Shown here: positions 25,711-34,055 of the stretch, in pieces
Position numbering within the stretch: position 1 is the stretch's first letter
How the letters are laid out: every line of letters starts with the position of its first letter
Assembly (NCBI GenBank): GCA_025612375.1
Contig: JAAXKN010000014.1
Coordinates: 1-64,000, forward strand
Origin: Ignavibacteria bacterium
GTDB lineage: Bacteria > Bacteroidota > Ignavibacteria > Ignavibacteriales > SURF-24
Direction: 5' to 3'
DNA: 64,000 nucleotides
The notes under the pieces: generated by a model
Databases searched by the model: none
The model's input: the letters and a program-made list of their open reading frames with translations, nothing else
Told to the model about the DNA's origin: nothing
Made by a program: the position numbers and the translations under genes

Positions 25711-26772
25711 ATGAAAATGCGGCTTTTCATTTATTTATTTGCATTAACCCTCTGCGCTCCCGTTTCAGCGCAGACCGTAAGGATTAAAACAATCCTCGAT
25801 TCCAACCTGTTTGAAACATTTGACGGTAAAATTATTAAGCTTGCAGGCGTGGATGCACCCTCAAAGAACCACCCGGCTCCTTACATGAGGGATGTAGCCG
25901 AGAGGGCATACATTTACGCCAGGTCGGTCTTCCTGAACAGGCATTTTTCCATAGCCCCGCTGCTTCCAAAGGATACAACTAAGAATTATGAACTCGTCTT
26001 CATGCAGAAGGACTACCCTCTGGGGCCTGTAGATTATAACAAAGAGTACCTTCTTGAGGGCTTCGGCCGCTTTACCGGCCTTGTGCCGGATGAATTTTAC
26101 GCCGGATATAAAGAAGCAGAACATGAGGCAATGGAAAAGAAAAACGGGATCTGGAATTATCTTCCTGGCGACAGCACGCTGACCTTCGAAAGGCATTTCA
26201 GCCCTGAAGAGTCTGCTCAGCTCAGGCAGCAGGATTCCCTACTCTTTATAAAAGATGCTTTTAAGAGAAAAAGCGACCCGACCGGAAGAATTGCAAGTGA
26301 ACTTATCATGGCCCCATTATCCGGTTTTGCTGTGGCATACGTTTCATTGTTCGCTTCGGCAGGCGTTGGCGCCCTTGGCGGGTCGGAAGGACTCGGCCTT
26401 TTTCCTTACGCTATAGTGGGGGCAGGGGTGGGATACACTGCAGGATCGGCCCTTTTTGTTTATCTTGTGGAGCACAACGAAAACCCTAATGTCACCTTCT
26501 GGGGTACACTGGGCTATTCATTCCTTGGCGCTGGAGCCGGAATCGGTTTGGCCTGCCTGTTTCCTTACGGGACCTCCCAGTACGTCGCATTTTTTGCTGC
26601 TCCCGTCGTATCTGCAATAATTTACGCTAACTATGTGGTGCCGGAACCGCAATTCAGCGACTTCTATCCCACGGCTGGAAAATATAGCTTTAAGCAGAGG
26701 GGTTACTCACACAAAGATCTTTATAATAGCACAGTTTTATATAATGTAAACCTTATTAATATAGCATTTTAA
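25711..26772 (+). CDS. Envelope protein: TNase-like domain plus glycine-rich module, paralogue 2
   Basis: 353 residues and the same architecture as the gene before: signal peptide (MKMRLFIYLFALTLCAPVSA), TNase-like domain (IKTILDSNLFETFDGKIIKL, AGVDAPSKN, closing AMEKKNGIWNYL), glycine-rich hydrophobic module (AIVGAGVGYTAGSALFVYL), and a C-terminal strand after SHKDLYNST ending in Phe. Here too the catalytic Arg and Glu of the nuclease are replaced (Lys, Ser). The separation from the previous gene is 30 bases, and GGAATTTT ahead of the ATG is a weak ribosome binding site. Confidence 0.6.
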   Translation: MKMRLFIYLFALTLCAPVSAQTVRIKTILDSNLFETFDGKIIKLAGVDAPSKNHPAPYMRDVAERAYIYARSVFLNRHFSIAPLLPKDTTKNYELVFMQKDYPLGPVDYNKEYLLEGFGRFTGLVPDEFYAGYKEAEHEAMEKKNGIWNYLPGDSTLTFERHFSPEESAQLRQQDSLLFIKDAFKRKSDPTGRIASELIMAPLSGFAVAYVSLFASAGVGALGGSEGLGLFPYAIVGAGVGYTAGSALFVYLVEHNENPNVTFWGTLGYSFLGAGAGIGLACLFPYGTSQYVAFFAAPVVSAIIYANYVVPEPQFSDFYPTAGKYSFKQRGYSHKDLYNSTVLYNVNLINIAF

Positions 26773-26816
26773 GGCACCTGAATATTTAATCATTTTACAG
26801 TAGTTGTGGTAAATTT

Positions 26817-27431
26817 ATGAAAAAGCTATTCTCCCCGTTCCTTATTGCACTCATGCTCTGTGCTTCCATCTCAGCGCAGACAGATTCCCTTGCTTCATTA
26901 AACAAGCCTTTGGAATCGTACTCACCTTCGGCAGGCACTATAATAGGCGAGGTGTTCTTAGGCCCTGTTTCAGGTGCAATTTGTGCTATCCCTATGGCAC
27001 TGCTGTTCTCAGGTGCAAGCGACCAGAACTCAAAAAACGACAAATGGGATAATGTCGCCTGGGGAGCCATTGGAGTCGGTGCCGGATACATCATTGGAAC
27101 CGGCTTGGGAGTTTACCTGTTCGCGCACCATGATAATCCGGAGGTAACGTTTGGTGGTACTGTTTTAGGCTCTGTCCTGGGTACTGGTGTTGGTATTGGA
27201 CTTGCGGCTTTAATAAATAAAGGAGATTCAGCCATACCATACGTTGTAGGCCTTTCATGCCCGCTTATAGGCTCAATGGTCTACGCCAACTTTGTAGCCC
27301 CGCACCCCAAATCCTCCGGCTATTCCGCCAATATTGATAACTACAGGAGCATTGCCTTATCCTATTCGCATAAAGACCTCTACAACAGCACTCTCCAATA
27401 CAGAATGAACCTCTTTACAGTTGCATTTTAA
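26817..27431 (+). CDS. Envelope protein: glycine-rich module only, paralogue 3
   Basis: 204 residues. A signal peptide (MKKLFSPFLIALMLCASISA) leads directly into the module that forms the C-terminal half of the two preceding proteins: GEVFLGPVSGAICAIPMAL, AWGAIGVGAGYIIGTGLGVYL, DNPEVTFGGTVLGSVLGTGV. The ending is YSHKDLYNSTLQYRMNLFTVAF. The TNase-like domain is absent, with only a short linker between signal peptide and module, so this is either the ancestral single-module form or a product of domain loss. It is the last gene of the probable operon; repeat DNA follows. Confidence 0.6.
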   Translation: MKKLFSPFLIALMLCASISAQTDSLASLNKPLESYSPSAGTIIGEVFLGPVSGAICAIPMALLFSGASDQNSKNDKWDNVAWGAIGVGAGYIIGTGLGVYLFAHHDNPEVTFGGTVLGSVLGTGVGIGLAALINKGDSAIPYVVGLSCPLIGSMVYANFVAPHPKSSGYSANIDNYRSIALSYSHKDLYNSTLQYRMNLFTVAF

Positions 27432-27487
27432 GCCCCCCGGAGAATGATGAATTTCCCGGCAGGGTAATTTAAAATTATAAATATTAT

Positions 27488-27660
27488 AAACCACGGAGTG
27501 GTTTTCTATCTGTAGCCCAGGGTTTGCCCGCTCGCCTTCAGGCGAGCCAAAACCCTGGGAAAAATATCAAAAAAAAACCCCACAAAACCGCGTCAGCGGT
27601 TTTACATCTGTTACCGCAATCCCGCAATATTAAACGCGCATTTAACAAACATGAAACCAC
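27488..27660. repeat. REP-like element (CCCAGGGTTT family), half copy
   Basis: In order: hairpin AAACCAC-gga-GTGGTTT (27488-27504); CTGTAG; a long stem CCCAGGGTTT / AAACCCTGGG (27516-27525 and 27550-27559) with an inner hairpin GCTCGCC / GGCGAGC; then hairpin AAAACCGC-gtca-GCGGTTTT (27584-27603); then a conserved core TTACCGCAATCCCGCAATAT at 27611 onward. This is one arm plus core of the element that is symmetric and complete at 63218-63508. It lies between the paralogue operon and the nitric oxide reductase promoter. Confidence 0.75.
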
Positions 27661-27702
27661 CGCTTCTAATTCCGACTAAAAAATCCGAAAATCATTTCAA
27701 AA

Positions 27703-27746
27703 TTGACTTAAGTCAAGGAATGCCCGCCCACCCGTGAATAATTTAG
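27703..27746 (+). promoter_or_regulatory. Fnr-type site and -10 element ahead of nitric oxide reductase
   Basis: TTGACTTAAGTCAA (27703-27716) is a perfect 14-base palindrome of the Crp/Fnr superfamily form TTGAC-N4-GTCAA. TAATTTAG (27739-27746) fits the Bacteroidota -10 consensus TAnnTTTG with one mismatch. A transcription start near 27751 would put the palindrome centre at about -41.5, the standard position for direct activation. The reading frame starts about 50 bases later. Confidence 0.7.
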
Positions 27747-27800
27747 TACTGTAGGAAATTAAAAATACATTCTAACAACACTAAAACCGGAGAAATAGCA

Positions 27801-30047
27801 ATGAAAAAGTATTGGCTGGGCTTTACTCTCGTCATACTCGTGTCTTTTTCCGTACTCGGATGGGTCGGAGCAAAGATCTACCAGCAGGCGCCTCCAATTG
27901 CCGAAAGGGTCGTAACCGCCACAGGGCAGGTGGTATTCGAATCTGGCGCAATCGAAAAAGGGCAGAACGTCTGGCAGGCAATGGGGGGAATGGAAGTCGG
28001 CTCCATTTGGGGCCACGGAAGCTATACGGCACCCGACTGGACAGCCGACTGGCTTCACCGCGAAGCAATGTTTATTCTTAATGAATGGTCGAAAACCGAC
28101 TATAATACCACATATTCACAACTCGACGTCGAAAAACAGTCGCTCCTTCAGGCACGCCTTTCTAAAATGATGAGGAATAATACCTACGACCCCACAACAA
28201 ACCAGATCAGAATCGAAGAGGTCAGGGCCAGGGCAATTGAAGATAACGTAAAATACTACAGTACGCTTTTTTCAGAGGGCAGCGGCAGCTACGCTATTCA
28301 GAAAGGCTCCGTTACAGATCCCGTAAAGCTCCGTGAACTCTCGGCTTTCTTCTTCTGGAGCTCATGGGCCGCTTCTACCAACCGCCCGGGCGACAACATT
28401 ACATACACAAGCAACTGGCCGCATGAAAAACTTGTTGATAATCAGCCTACAGGGGATTCTGTTGTATGGACCGGCGTAAGCATTATCATGCTCCTTGCCG
28501 GCATCGGCGGCATGGCTTGGTTCTATGCTTCACGTGAAAAGAAACACCCCGGAATTATCTATCCTTCCCGCGATCCTCTCTTAGGCTCAAAGGCAACTCC
28601 TTCACAATTGGCTGTTGTTAAGTATTTCTGGACTGTCGCGGGACTATTCCTCCTTCAGATCCTTATGGGCGTAATTTCGGCTCACTACGGTGTTGAAGGA
28701 AACAAATTTTACGGATTTGACATAGCTAAGATTCTTCCTTACAGCGTGGTAAGAACGTGGCACACTCAGCTCGGCATCTTCTGGATTGCAACTGCATGGC
28801 TTGCCGCGGGCCTTTATATAAGTCCTGCCGTAAGCGGTGTTGAACCTAAAGGGCAGAGACTTGGCGTAAACCTTCTCTTTGGCGCGCTCGTTGTTGTTGT
28901 GCTCGGCTCAATGGCAGGCGAGTGGATGAGCATTATGGGCCTCATGCCCGACAAGTTCTGGTTCTTCTTCGGTCACAGCGGCTATGAATATATAGATCTC
29001 GGAAGATTCTTCCAGATCGCACTCTTCATCGGACTTGTCTTATGGCTATTCTTAATGGTCCGCGCGCTCAGGCCCGCTCTTAAGAACAAGGACGAGCAGA
29101 AGCCAATTCTTACACTTTTCTTAATCTCGTCGGTTGCAATTGCTCTTTTCTACGCTTCGGCTCTTATGTACGGCAAGCACACAAACCTTGCCGTTGCCGA
29201 GTTCTGGAGATGGTGGGTAGTTCACCTCTGGGTTGAAGGCTTCTTCGAAGTGTTTGCAACCGTGGTAATTGCCTTCCTGTTTGCAAGGCTTGGCCTTTTG
29301 AACATCAAAACCGCAGGGCAGGCTGCCGTGCTTTCGTCAACCATATTCCTGTCTGGCGGCATCATCGGAACGCTGCATCACCTGTACTTTTCAGGCACAC
29401 CAACCTTTGTGCTCGCGTTAGGATCAGTGTTCAGCGCGCTTGAAGTTGTGCCGCTGCTTTTCGTAGGCTACGAAGCCTGGGAAAACTACAAGCTCTCAAA
29501 GGCAAAGGAATGGGTTATTAACTATAAGTGGCCGATCTACTTTTTTATTGCAGTGGCATTCTGGAATATGCTGGGTGCCGGATTATTCGGCTTCATGATC
29601 AATCCTCCTGTAGCGCTTTACTACATGCAGGGCTTAAACACAACTCCCGTCCACGGACACGCGGCTCTATTCGGTGTTTACGGCATGCTGGGTCTGGGAC
29701 TCATGCTCTTTACATTAAGAGCCTTAAAGCCCGGGTATGAATGGGACAGCAAGCTTTTAAGCTTCGGATTCTGGGCAATAAACATCGGACTCTTCTCAAT
29801 GGTGGTATTCAGCCTTCTGCCCGTTGGACTAATGCAGACGTGGGCCAGTGTAGAGCACGGCTACTGGTATGCAAGAAGTTCAGAGTTCCTGCAGACAGGC
29901 GTAATGCAGACCTTAAGGTGGATGAGGGTATTTGGCGACACCATCTTTGCCGCAGGCGTTATATCGCTTATATTATTTGTAGGCAAGCTCACCGTAACCC
30001 GTTCCTACGAACCAACAGGCAAAGAAGCAGTCTCAGAAGCAAAATAA
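27801..30047 (+). CDS. norZ: Quinol-dependent nitric oxide reductase (qNOR)
   Basis: 748 residues. The fused N-terminal domain typical of qNOR is present (GQVVFESGAIEKGQNVWQ, then WGHGSYTAPDWTADWLHREA), lacking c-type haem motifs, followed by 12-14 membrane helices of the haem-copper oxidase fold. Metal-site regions visible: VRTWHTQLGIFW, RWWVVHLWVEGFFEVFA with the non-haem iron His and Glu, GTLHHLYFSGTP with the paired His, and PVHGHAALFGVYG. It reduces two NO to N2O with electrons from the quinol pool, either for NO detoxification or as a partial denitrification step. No other denitrification gene is in the window. The ATG follows GGAGAAATAGCA. Confidence 0.96.
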   Translation: MKKYWLGFTLVILVSFSVLGWVGAKIYQQAPPIAERVVTATGQVVFESGAIEKGQNVWQAMGGMEVGSIWGHGSYTAPDWTADWLHREAMFILNEWSKTDYNTTYSQLDVEKQSLLQARLSKMMRNNTYDPTTNQIRIEEVRARAIEDNVKYYSTLFSEGSGSYAIQKGSVTDPVKLRELSAFFFWSSWAASTNRPGDNITYTSNWPHEKLVDNQPTGDSVVWTGVSIIMLLAGIGGMAWFYASREKKHPGIIYPSRDPLLGSKATPSQLAVVKYFWTVAGLFLLQILMGVISAHYGVEGNKFYGFDIAKILPYSVVRTWHTQLGIFWIATAWLAAGLYISPAVSGVEPKGQRLGVNLLFGALVVVVLGSMAGEWMSIMGLMPDKFWFFFGHSGYEYIDLGRFFQIALFIGLVLWLFLMVRALRPALKNKDEQKPILTLFLISSVAIALFYASALMYGKHTNLAVAEFWRWWVVHLWVEGFFEVFATVVIAFLFARLGLLNIKTAGQAAVLSSTIFLSGGIIGTLHHLYFSGTPTFVLALGSVFSALEVVPLLFVGYEAWENYKLSKAKEWVINYKWPIYFFIAVAFWNMLGAGLFGFMINPPVALYYMQGLNTTPVHGHAALFGVYGMLGLGLMLFTLRALKPGYEWDSKLLSFGFWAINIGLFSMVVFSLLPVGLMQTWASVEHGYWYARSSEFLQTGVMQTLRWMRVFGDTIFAAGVISLILFVGKLTVTRSYEPTGKEAVSEAK

Positions 30048-30098
30048 TTTTTTCGAACGCAGACTAAATCTCCCGGTTTATTGAATGCTAAGCTGACA

Positions 30099-30129
30099 GG
30101 AGGCGGAGCAATCCGCCTCCGATTCTTTT
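30099..30129 (+). terminator. Rho-independent terminator after nitric oxide reductase
   Basis: A perfect 9-bp stem GGAGGCGGA / TCCGCCTCC (30099-30107, 30112-30120) with a GCAA loop is followed by GATTCTTTTA. It sits between convergent genes. Confidence 0.75.
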
Positions 30130-30149
30130 AAATATTCTCCCAGGCTTCC

Positions 30150-30971
30150 TTAAAATTCTTCCTTAATTAAGTTTTCAATCTGCTTCCGCAGAAGAATATT
30201 TTTCTTATCCGACTGAATCCTTTTAAGCAGCTCTAATCTTTCAGATTTAGAATTTAGAGTTTTAAATTTATCAGGAATAAAGTAGAATATTTCCCTGTAT
30301 CCCGGACATTTTTCAATCATCTCGTCTGCAATCTCTAATCCTTTCTCTTCATTATCCAATGAGATTTTCCATGTTATTCTTAATAACGTCAGGACAGGCG
30401 CCAGATAAATGCTGTTCGGATAAGAATCTGCAAGATGCCTTAATGTCTCTACACGCTTTTCAGGAGATTGATTTTCAATTGCATCAACATACCCGTTATG
30501 AACAATTAACTCATCACCCGAAGGCTCAATGACCTGAAATGGAATAGATATACTGTCTGTTATTACACCCTGTGGTTTTAAGTATATCTTCAGATTATAT
30601 GCACCTGCCGGAATAAACTGCATTGCAGAATACGGATGATGTTTCCCAAAATTACCCGTTAATGAAATTATGTGATAATTCTCCTCTCCCGGCTTGAGCT
30701 CCTCTGTAGTAGGAGAAAAGAAATCAAAATTCCAACCGGTGTAAGGCAGCGCTTTGCCCTTGCTGTCTAAAACCTTAACCAGTACAGTGTGGTAACTAAG
30801 TCCCTTATAGGTTATTTTATCTTTATTACTAACAGTAAGACCAAATTCCACAGGTTCATCAACCAAATAGGTCATTTTAGGAAAGAGGACATCCATTTTA
30901 AGCGAATTCTGCGCATTCAGCTGGTGGCAGAAAATTACGAATATTATTAGAGTGCGAATGAGATACTTCAT
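30150..30971 (-). CDS. Secreted protein of unknown function
   Basis: 273 residues not recognised as a named family. A signal peptide (MKYLIRTLIIFVIFCHQLNA) precedes a beta-rich, Ig-like segment (about 25-150: FPKMTYLVDEPVEFGLTVSN, KLSxGEENYHIISL-like strands, PAGAYNLKIYLKP). The rest (about 160-273) is helical and resembles TPR-type repeats (SPEKRVETLRHLADSYPNS, EEKGLEIADEMIEKCPGYRE). The layout suggests an envelope or periplasmic protein that binds other proteins or glycans; no catalytic motif is seen. It is a single gene facing the nitric oxide reductase gene, with a 400-base repeat-bearing region upstream. Confidence 0.6.
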   Translation of the reverse strand: MKYLIRTLIIFVIFCHQLNAQNSLKMDVLFPKMTYLVDEPVEFGLTVSNKDKITYKGLSYHTVLVKVLDSKGKALPYTGWNFDFFSPTTEELKPGEENYHIISLTGNFGKHHPYSAMQFIPAGAYNLKIYLKPQGVITDSISIPFQVIEPSGDELIVHNGYVDAIENQSPEKRVETLRHLADSYPNSIYLAPVLTLLRITWKISLDNEEKGLEIADEMIEKCPGYREIFYFIPDKFKTLNSKSERLELLKRIQSDKKNILLRKQIENLIKEEF

Positions 30972-31110
30972 TTTAACTCCCTTTCGTTTTATAAATGATC
31001 TAAATATTTTGCAAGAGTTTCGGCAATTTATATAAAATGTGGTTCCGTTTACTCTCCGCCATTCGAATCCTTGAGTGTAAACTTGATTCAGGAATCACAA
31101 ATAGGATTAA

Positions 31111-31300
31111 AGAGCCTCGGAGAGGCGACTTGTCTGTAGAAAAAGAGACACCACCCAACCCTCCCCAGAGCTCCGGAGGAGCGACTTGTAAAAGCGGAAA
31201 ATAAACGTTTATATCCTTTAAACAAGTCGCTCCTCCGGAGCTCTATTGGATGTTTGGGGTCTTCGCTTTTTCTACAGACAATTCATTCCTCCGGAATTCT
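31111..31300. repeat. Large nested inverted repeat (AGAGCCTCGG family), copy 1
   Basis: The inner arms at 31167-31189 and 31222-31244 are perfect 23-bp inverted repeats around a 32-base core. Outside them, TTGTCTGTAGAAAAAG (31130-31145) pairs perfectly with CTTTTTCTACAGACAA (31266-31281). At the ends lie short hairpin-forming words GAGCCTCGGAGAGGC (31112-31126) and ATTCCTCCGGAAT. A second copy is at 36708-36889. It lies in the 403-base gap between two minus-strand genes, and nothing else was seen there. Confidence 0.8.
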
Positions 31301-31374
31301 ATGAAAACGAACCGCAATTTACCTTCATTTTATTTGCTTCATCCCATGAAAAAAATCTAAGTATTCACATCAGG

Positions 31375-32214
31375 TCACACATTAACCGCACGCTTTTTCC
31401 ATATCTGCACCGTGCTCCTGTATGTAAGCGAGGCAATGACTATTATGCCCCCTATTATTGCCCAGAAACCCGGCGTTTCACCTAAGAATATAAGGACCCA
31501 TATGGGATTTAATACGGGCTCAATTACAGGAATTAGTATCCCTTCAATTGCGCTTACGTGCCTTATTGCATATGCATAAAGAACATACGAAATGCCTAAC
31601 TGCACTACGCCTAAAAGCAATAGCCCGATCCAGCTTTTTGAATCTATACCCTGACTGAAATAAAAAGGAATGCATATGATTGCGGTAATTAGATTCCCCC
31701 ATACAACTGAATCCAGAGGCGACTCATTTTTCTGCTTTCTCATTAGTAATACAAGCCATGCAAACGCCACACCGCTAAGTATTGCAACTATGTTACCCAG
31801 CATGTCGCCTGCTGAAAGCTTGTCCAGAAAAAACAGCACCATGCCGCAGAATACCATTAAAATTGAGATCCAGTCCGTCTTTGTTATTTTTTCTTTTAAG
31901 AACCAGTGGCCCAGTAAGGCTACATATATGGGTGCGGTATACTGAAGCAGTATTGCATTGGCGGCGGTCGTAAGCTTGTTTGCCGAGACAAACAGTATTA
32001 CAACTGCGGCATATGCAAAACCGCCTAGTATCTTTACGGGCGAGATCTTAAGCTTCGGGCGGAAGGCAATCATTATGAAAGCAAAGGCAATGAGGCTCCT
32101 TAAGCCCGCAATGGCCAGCGCGCTTAACGAAACCCACTTTATCAGCACACCGCCAAGTGACCATAAAAGAGCCGTTAAAACCAGATAAATGACCGACTTC
32201 CTGTGCTCAACCAT
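31375..32214 (-). CDS. EamA/DMT family transporter
   Basis: About 279 residues from the ATG that follows GGAGCAATATTA; an upstream in-frame ATG at 32283 has no such signal. It has ten predicted membrane helices arranged as two EamA halves (about 5-135 and 145-275). LLWSLGGVLIKWV and LLQYTAPIYVALLGHWFLKE in the first half and LIPVIEPVLNPIWVLIFLGE in the second are the family signature. The family exports or imports amino acids, nucleobases or other metabolites; the substrate is unknown. Confidence 0.88.
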   Translation of the reverse strand: MVEHRKSVIYLVLTALLWSLGGVLIKWVSLSALAIAGLRSLIAFAFIMIAFRPKLKISPVKILGGFAYAAVVILFVSANKLTTAANAILLQYTAPIYVALLGHWFLKEKITKTDWISILMVFCGMVLFFLDKLSAGDMLGNIVAILSGVAFAWLVLLMRKQKNESPLDSVVWGNLITAIICIPFYFSQGIDSKSWIGLLLLGVVQLGISYVLYAYAIRHVSAIEGILIPVIEPVLNPIWVLIFLGETPGFWAIIGGIIVIASLTYRSTVQIWKKRAVNV

Positions 32215-32340
32215 TAATATTGCTCCACGTTGAAGTTTAATAATGACAAGAGCAAATTTTCGCAATAAATCTGAATTAAGCAAACACTCATTGTTCTTTT
32301 AAGGCTAATTAAACATATTAAAATAAAAGGGGGAATAAGT

Positions 32341-32688
32341 ATGGAATACTACTGGTCGCTTCTGCAGGGAGTGTTTTATTTCATTACGGGCCTCTGGCCC
32401 ATAATCTCAATAAAAACATTCGAGAAGGTTACAGGTCCCAAAATAGATAAGTGGCTCGTTAAAACCGTGGGAGTGCTTATTGCGGTTGTGGGCCTTGCTC
32501 TTATAATCGCGTTCATAAGAAAAGAAATATCTTTTGAAATGGTGATAGTAGCTGCCGGCTGCGCACTGGGACTCATGCTTATAGACATTATTTACTCCCT
32601 TACGGGCGTAATTTCAAAGATATATTTGCTGGATGCCGCGGCAGAGTTTGTACTGATTATCGGATGGGTATTTTTTAATTTCATTTGA
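32341..32688 (+). CDS. Small four-helix membrane protein
   Basis: 115 residues with four predicted helices (about 5-22, 42-62, 68-88, 95-114). The stretch LLQGVFYFITGLWPIISIKTFEKVTGPKIDKWLVKTVG contains the pattern GLWP...F...TGPK.D.WLVKTVG, which recurs in conserved uncharacterised membrane proteins of many bacteria, so the gene is probably real and conserved. No charged residues suggest transport or catalysis. AGGGGGAATAAGT gives the ribosome binding site. A strong hairpin follows the stop codon. Confidence 0.65.
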   Translation: MEYYWSLLQGVFYFITGLWPIISIKTFEKVTGPKIDKWLVKTVGVLIAVVGLALIIAFIRKEISFEMVIVAAGCALGLMLIDIIYSLTGVISKIYLLDAAAEFVLIIGWVFFNFI

Positions 32689-32699
32689 CGCAAGTTTCC

Positions 32700-32731
32700 A
32701 ATGATGTCAGGAACCATTTCCTGACATCATT
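32700..32731. terminator. Perfect hairpin between convergent genes
   Basis: A 14-bp perfect stem AATGATGTCAGGAA / TTCCTGACATCATT with a 4-base loop (CCAT). No T-run follows on either strand, so simple intrinsic termination is uncertain; an 3'-end protecting or bidirectional role is possible. A second small hairpin CCGCC-tta-GGCGG (32735-32747) comes right after. Confidence 0.5.
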
Positions 32732-32786
32732 TGGCCGCCTTAGGCGGACAGTGCCGCGAAGTAGTCCCCGGCACCAACTGCAATGC

Positions 32787-33335
32787 CTACAATGTGCTTA
32801 TAATTTCACCCGTGCTCTGCACTTTGGCAAACATGCCGTTTAATGCCGCAAGAAACGACCAGTGCACCTCTTCTGCCGCGACGGTCTTCTCGCCAATGGT
32901 TAACGCCTTCGTCGCGCAGGCGTCGTGCGCTATGGTGCAGTCAAAAGCGTAATCAAATGCCGCCCTCGTTGTTGAATCCACACACATGTGCGTCATCATC
33001 CCGCATATGTAAAGCTGCCTTAACTGCCGCTCCGATAAATATTCCAAAAGCCCCGTATTCCTGAAACTGTTGGGGTAATTCTTCTGGAAAACAATCTCAC
33101 CCGGCTTAGGTGTAATGGATTCGTGTATCGCCGCTCCCAGCGTCTCCGGAAGCAGGTACGTCGCCCCCGGCTTTAACGACAAATGCTGAATGAAAATTAC
33201 ATGTGAACCCCTGTTGCGGAAGGAATCTATTAACTTCCTGGCGTTCTCTGCCGCTTCCATGCTCCCTTTAAGCTCGCAGTGGCCGCCCGGAAAGTAATCA
33301 TTTTGTATGTCTATTACTAATAATGCTTTGTCCAT
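32787..33335 (-). CDS. Isochorismatase-family cysteine hydrolase
   Basis: 182 residues. The catalytic triad of the family is visible: D9 in LLVIDIQND, K85 in IVFQKNYPNSF and C118 in GMMTHMCVDSTTRAA. The remaining motifs (DYFPGG near the start, IAHDACAT toward the end) match the nicotinamidase/isochorismatase-like group. Such enzymes hydrolyse amides such as nicotinamide, ureidoacrylate or N-carbamoyl compounds. The zinc-binding set of nicotinamidase (DxH) is not clear, so a plain nicotinamidase role is not supported. It is a single gene. Confidence 0.88.
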   Translation of the reverse strand: MDKALLVIDIQNDYFPGGHCELKGSMEAAENARKLIDSFRNRGSHVIFIQHLSLKPGATYLLPETLGAAIHESITPKPGEIVFQKNYPNSFRNTGLLEYLSERQLRQLYICGMMTHMCVDSTTRAAFDYAFDCTIAHDACATKALTIGEKTVAAEEVHWSFLAALNGMFAKVQSTGEIISTL

Positions 33336-33430
33336 ATTTTTCTCTTTGTCTGAAATCTTTTGTTATAAGATCAAAAAAAAGCGCTTCATAATCAATTTTC
33401 TTTTATGAGGATTTTTTTTATCTTAACTTC

Positions 33431-34015
33431 ATGTGCGGAAGATTTGAAAATAATGTACAGGTAGAGGACCTTTTCAGCGCCCTTGAGGCTAAAGGCACCT
33501 CTCTTAAGGCAGAACTGCCGAAAGAGAATATTGCGCCTACACAGAAAATTATGACTGTAATTGAAAAGGATAACGAGCTCAAACTTATTCCCATGAACTG
33601 GGGAATTAAATTCTCAGACGACTCACCCCTCATCTTTAACTCAAGGATTGAAACCATTAAGGAAAAACCTTACTGGCAGAGGCTTTTTTCTGAGAATAAA
33701 TGCCTTGTGCCCATGACGGCCTTCTATGAATGGAAAAAAGAGGGAACAAGGAAAGTCCCTTACAGGATATTCCTCCCCAATGAAAGATTTTTCTTTGTGC
33801 CCGCGCTCTATCTGGAAAAGGACAGGCAGCTCTACGCATCTCTTATAACTACAACTTCAAACAAGTTCATAGAAAAGCTGCACCACAGAATGCCTGTAAT
33901 ACTTAAAATGAATGAGGCGCTGGACTACCTGAAATGCGATAGCGAGGTAAACCTTAAACGCTGCATCCCCTTAAGCTCAACCGAAAAAATGGATATGGAG
34001 CAGGTTACGCTTTAA
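33431..34015 (+). CDS. yedK: SRAP/HMCES-type abasic-site processing protein (YedK-like)
   Basis: 194 residues. Begins MCGRF; removal of Met exposes Cys2, which forms a thiazolidine crosslink with abasic sites in single-stranded DNA. The other conserved active-site residues are visible: N70 and R72 in IFNSRIET, E100 in TAFYEW and H152 in HHRMPVIL. The protein shields abasic sites at replication forks from nucleases and error-prone repair. It is a single gene on the plus strand with poor ribosome binding signal; the start is fixed by the need for Cys2. Confidence 0.93.
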   Translation: MCGRFENNVQVEDLFSALEAKGTSLKAELPKENIAPTQKIMTVIEKDNELKLIPMNWGIKFSDDSPLIFNSRIETIKEKPYWQRLFSENKCLVPMTAFYEWKKEGTRKVPYRIFLPNERFFFVPALYLEKDRQLYASLITTTSNKFIEKLHHRMPVILKMNEALDYLKCDSEVNLKRCIPLSSTEKMDMEQVTL

Positions 34016-34055
34016 GAGAAACCTGCCCCTGAAATTCCTTTTAGCCTTAAAACTC

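Noticed and set aside
24610-26772. Active secreted thermonucleases
   Set aside because: The fold similarity is weak, and the catalytic Arg and Glu positions are replaced in both proteins.
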